Positions 13,265 to 14,619 of a DNA stretch of 14,619 bases are shown in pieces. The translations under genes and the position numbers were made by a program. The notes under the pieces are model-generated. The model ran no database searches and was not told the DNA's origin. It saw only the letters and a program-made list of their open reading frames with translations. Origin of the DNA: Ignavibacteriales bacterium (lineage in GTDB: Bacteria; Bacteroidota; Ignavibacteria; UBA10030); the NCBI GenBank assembly GCA_016207365.1, contig JACQPU010000095.1:1-14619 (forward strand). Reading direction: 5' to 3'. The stretch's first letter is position 1. Each line of letters opens with the position of its first letter.

Positions 13265-14619
13265 ATGCATAAGAAAGTCGACCGAATACTCCTGCTTGCT
13301 CTGGACTGCGCGACGATCAATCTCGCTTATGGTTTCTATTACTGGCTGAGAATTGGGAGTGGATGGTTTGAATACGCGGCAGAGCCCGACCTGTGGGTTC
13401 CGATGGGGATCGTCTATGTGTACTGGCTTGTTTTGTTCTTCTTTTTCGGTTTGTACCGTCATTGGTATGCACAATCCCGGCTTGACGAGGTACTGACGCT
13501 GTTCAGAACAACAGCCGTTGGAACGCTCGTTCTGTTCTTCCTGATATTCCTGGAGGAGCAACCCGCCGGTGCGGTTTCTGCACGCGAGCTTATTGTCGTC
13601 TACTGGTTCATGCTGTTTGTGTTTGTCAGTGCAGGGCGACTGGCCATTCGCGCGCTGCAGAAGCGGTTGCTGGAGGCGGGGATTGGAGCACGCAACACGT
13701 TGATCGTGGGATGGTCGAAGAAGGCCTTCGACCTTTGCGATATGGTTCTCCGGTATCCTGCCCTGGGGTACAGGGTTGTCGGTTTCGTTGCCCCGCCGCG
13801 GCCGGCACAGAAAAAACGGAAATCCGCCTACAAGGGCATTTCTGTTGTGGGGACGACGGATGTTCTTCCGGATCTGCTCGAGCGCCACGCTGCGCGTGAA
13901 GTTCTGGTGGGGCTGGACTCAACGGATCACAGCCAGTTGCTCGATATCATCCGCTCGTGTAACGGTCGCGAAGTGGGCATGAAGATTATTCCTGATCTCT
14001 ACGACATCGTCAGCGGACAGGCGCGGATCAACTCGATCTATGGCTTTCCCCTGATCGAGGTGACGCCTGAAATCATGAAGCCGTGGGAGGAGACGATGAA
14101 GCGAACGATGGACATCATCGTCGCTTCGTTGGTCCTCATTGTGGGAGCGCCTCTCTGGTCGCTCGTGTCGGTTGCCATTGTTGTGGATTCCCGCGGTCCG
14201 CTGTTCTATCGGCAGGTCCGTGTGGGGCGGAACGGTGAGAGGTTCACGATGCTGAAGTTTCGTTCCATGGTCGAGGACGCGGAGAAGCTTTCGGGACCGA
14301 AGTGGGCTGAGAAGAATGATGCGCGCGTAACGCGGGTCGGAAGAGTCATTCGTCGGCTTCACATTGATGAAGCACCGCAGTTCATCAACGTTCTCGTCGG
14401 TCACATGAGCCTCGTAGGCCCTCGTCCCGAGCGGGCGTACTTTGTGGACAAGCTTGAAAAGGAACTTCCGCTGTACCGTCGACGTCTCAGAGTGAGGCCC
14501 GGGATTACCGGATGGGCGCAGATCAAGTACAGGTACGATCAATCGGTTGAAGACGTCCGTACGAAATTGAAATACGACCTCTTCTATATTGAAAACATGT
14601 CGTGGCGAATGGATTTGAA
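13265..14619 (+). CDS. Polyprenyl-phosphate sugar-1-phosphate transferase (WbaP/WcaJ type), 3' truncated
   Basis: The frame runs open from ATG 13265 to the window end (451 residues visible). Judging by the family, about 20-25 C-terminal residues are missing. It would start repeat-unit synthesis by moving a sugar-1-phosphate from a nucleotide sugar onto undecaprenyl phosphate at the inner membrane. Four N-terminal membrane segments (about 7-28, 44-64, 80-97, 109-126) precede a soluble Rossmann-like domain (about 144-265). The catalytic bacterial sugar transferase domain follows: the membrane hairpin at 282-305, 'PLFYRQVRVGRNG' (312-324), 'KFRSM' (331-335), 'DARVTRVGR' (352-360), the catalytic Asp368-Glu369 in 'HIDEAPQ', 'GHMSLVGPRPER' (379-390) and 'RPGITGWAQI' (411-420). 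Two small oddities: the Rossmann glycine motif reads 'LIVGWSKKA' (147-155), and position 380 is His where Asp or Glu is common. The start is 9 bp after the GT2 stop with no clear ribosome binding site. The sugar (Glc, Gal or other) is undetermined. Confidence 0.95.
   Translation, partial: MHKKVDRILLLALDCATINLAYGFYYWLRIGSGWFEYAAEPDLWVPMGIVYVYWLVLFFFFGLYRHWYAQSRLDEVLTLFRTTAVGTLVLFFLIFLEEQPAGAVSARELIVVYWFMLFVFVSAGRLAIRALQKRLLEAGIGARNTLIVGWSKKAFDLCDMVLRYPALGYRVVGFVAPPRPAQKKRKSAYKGISVVGTTDVLPDLLERHAAREVLVGLDSTDHSQLLDIIRSCNGREVGMKIIPDLYDIVSGQARINSIYGFPLIEVTPEIMKPWEETMKRTMDIIVASLVLIVGAPLWSLVSVAIVVDSRGPLFYRQVRVGRNGERFTMLKFRSMVEDAEKLSGPKWAEKNDARVTRVGRVIRRLHIDEAPQFINVLVGHMSLVGPRPERAYFVDKLEKELPLYRRRLRVRPGITGWAQIKYRYDQSVEDVRTKLKYDLFYIENMSWRMDL

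Larger units (their letters stand above)
2641..14619 (+). other. Exopolysaccharide/O-antigen (Wzx/Wzy-dependent) biosynthesis cluster, incomplete at right edge
   Basis: Ten consecutive plus-strand genes are separated by at most 16 bp. Several overlap or abut: rmlB/exporter by 14 nt, exporter/Wzz with essentially no gap, Wzy/Wzx by 1 nt in TGATG, and GT4/CgeB-like by 4 nt in ATGA. They include nucleotide-sugar enzymes, an exporter, a co-polymerase, a polymerase, a flippase, three glycosyltransferases and a priming transferase. Together these make up most of a Wzy-dependent pathway. No internal promoter or terminator is evident, so one operon is likely. The priming enzyme plus three transferases would fit a repeat unit of about four sugars if no more transferases follow downstream; that number is inference. 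Confidence 0.85.

Noticed and set aside
12914..13888. 324-codon minus-strand open frame opposite GT2 and the priming transferase
   Set aside because: Very charged, low-hydrophobicity translation (Gln, Arg and Asn-rich) typical of reading membrane-protein genes backwards; no family resemblance.
1..14619. Mobile element, phage, defence system, CRISPR or tRNA
   Set aside because: No transposase, integrase, terminal repeats, direct-repeat arrays or tRNA-like folds were recognised; all of the sequence is accounted for by housekeeping and polysaccharide genes.

Overview
The window is a single-strand (+) stretch of a moderately high-GC bacterial chromosome. It consists of a short housekeeping block followed by the first roughly 12 kb of a Wzx/Wzy-type exopolysaccharide or O-antigen cluster. 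No mobile elements, tRNA/rRNA genes or CRISPR arrays were seen. The gene neighbourhood (LytR_C-domain protein, rsfS, argS), the ArgS subtype and the SLBB-type exporter suggest the Bacteroidota/Chlorobiota (FCB) group, possibly a Chlorobi-, Ignavibacteria- or Kapabacteria-like lineage. This is a judgement from protein style only; no marker gene fixes it.

Region 1 (1-2451): the 3' end of a LytR C-terminal-domain gene, then rsfS (ribosomal silencing factor) and argS (arginyl-tRNA synthetase), packed head to tail. The rsfS start is ambiguous: GTG 337 overlaps the upstream stop, while TTG 358 has the better ribosome binding site. ArgS keeps KMSKR, but its HIGH signature reads S-V-G-H.

Region 2 (2452-2640): the only sizeable gap. 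It holds a good promoter candidate (TTGACA, 17 bp, TAGATT) that would give a leader of about 150 nt, plus two 7-bp inverted repeats. One of these has an AGGAGG in its loop.

Region 3 (2641-14619, continuing beyond the window): ten genes with gaps of at most 16 nt and several overlaps, probably one transcript. In order: an RmlC-like cupin epimerase, rmlB (dTDP-glucose 4,6-dehydratase), a Wza-like SLBB polysaccharide export protein, a Wzz-like chain-length/co-polymerase protein without a kinase domain, a Wzy/O-antigen-ligase-type polymerase, a Wzx-type flippase, a GT4 glycosyltransferase, a CgeB-like glycosyltransferase, a membrane-anchored GT2 glycosyltransferase, and a WbaP/WcaJ-type polyprenyl-phosphate sugar phosphotransferase cut by the window end.

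Together these would make a dTDP-6-deoxyhexose-derived precursor, prime undecaprenyl phosphate with a sugar-1-phosphate, extend it with three glycosyltransferases, flip the lipid-linked unit, polymerise it under Wzz control and export it. rmlA and rmlD are not in the window. I found no clearly undescribed system. The points worth a second look are details: the Wza homologue with no lipobox and a C-terminal membrane helix, the ArgS signature change, the short RmlC-like enzyme and the structured leader.
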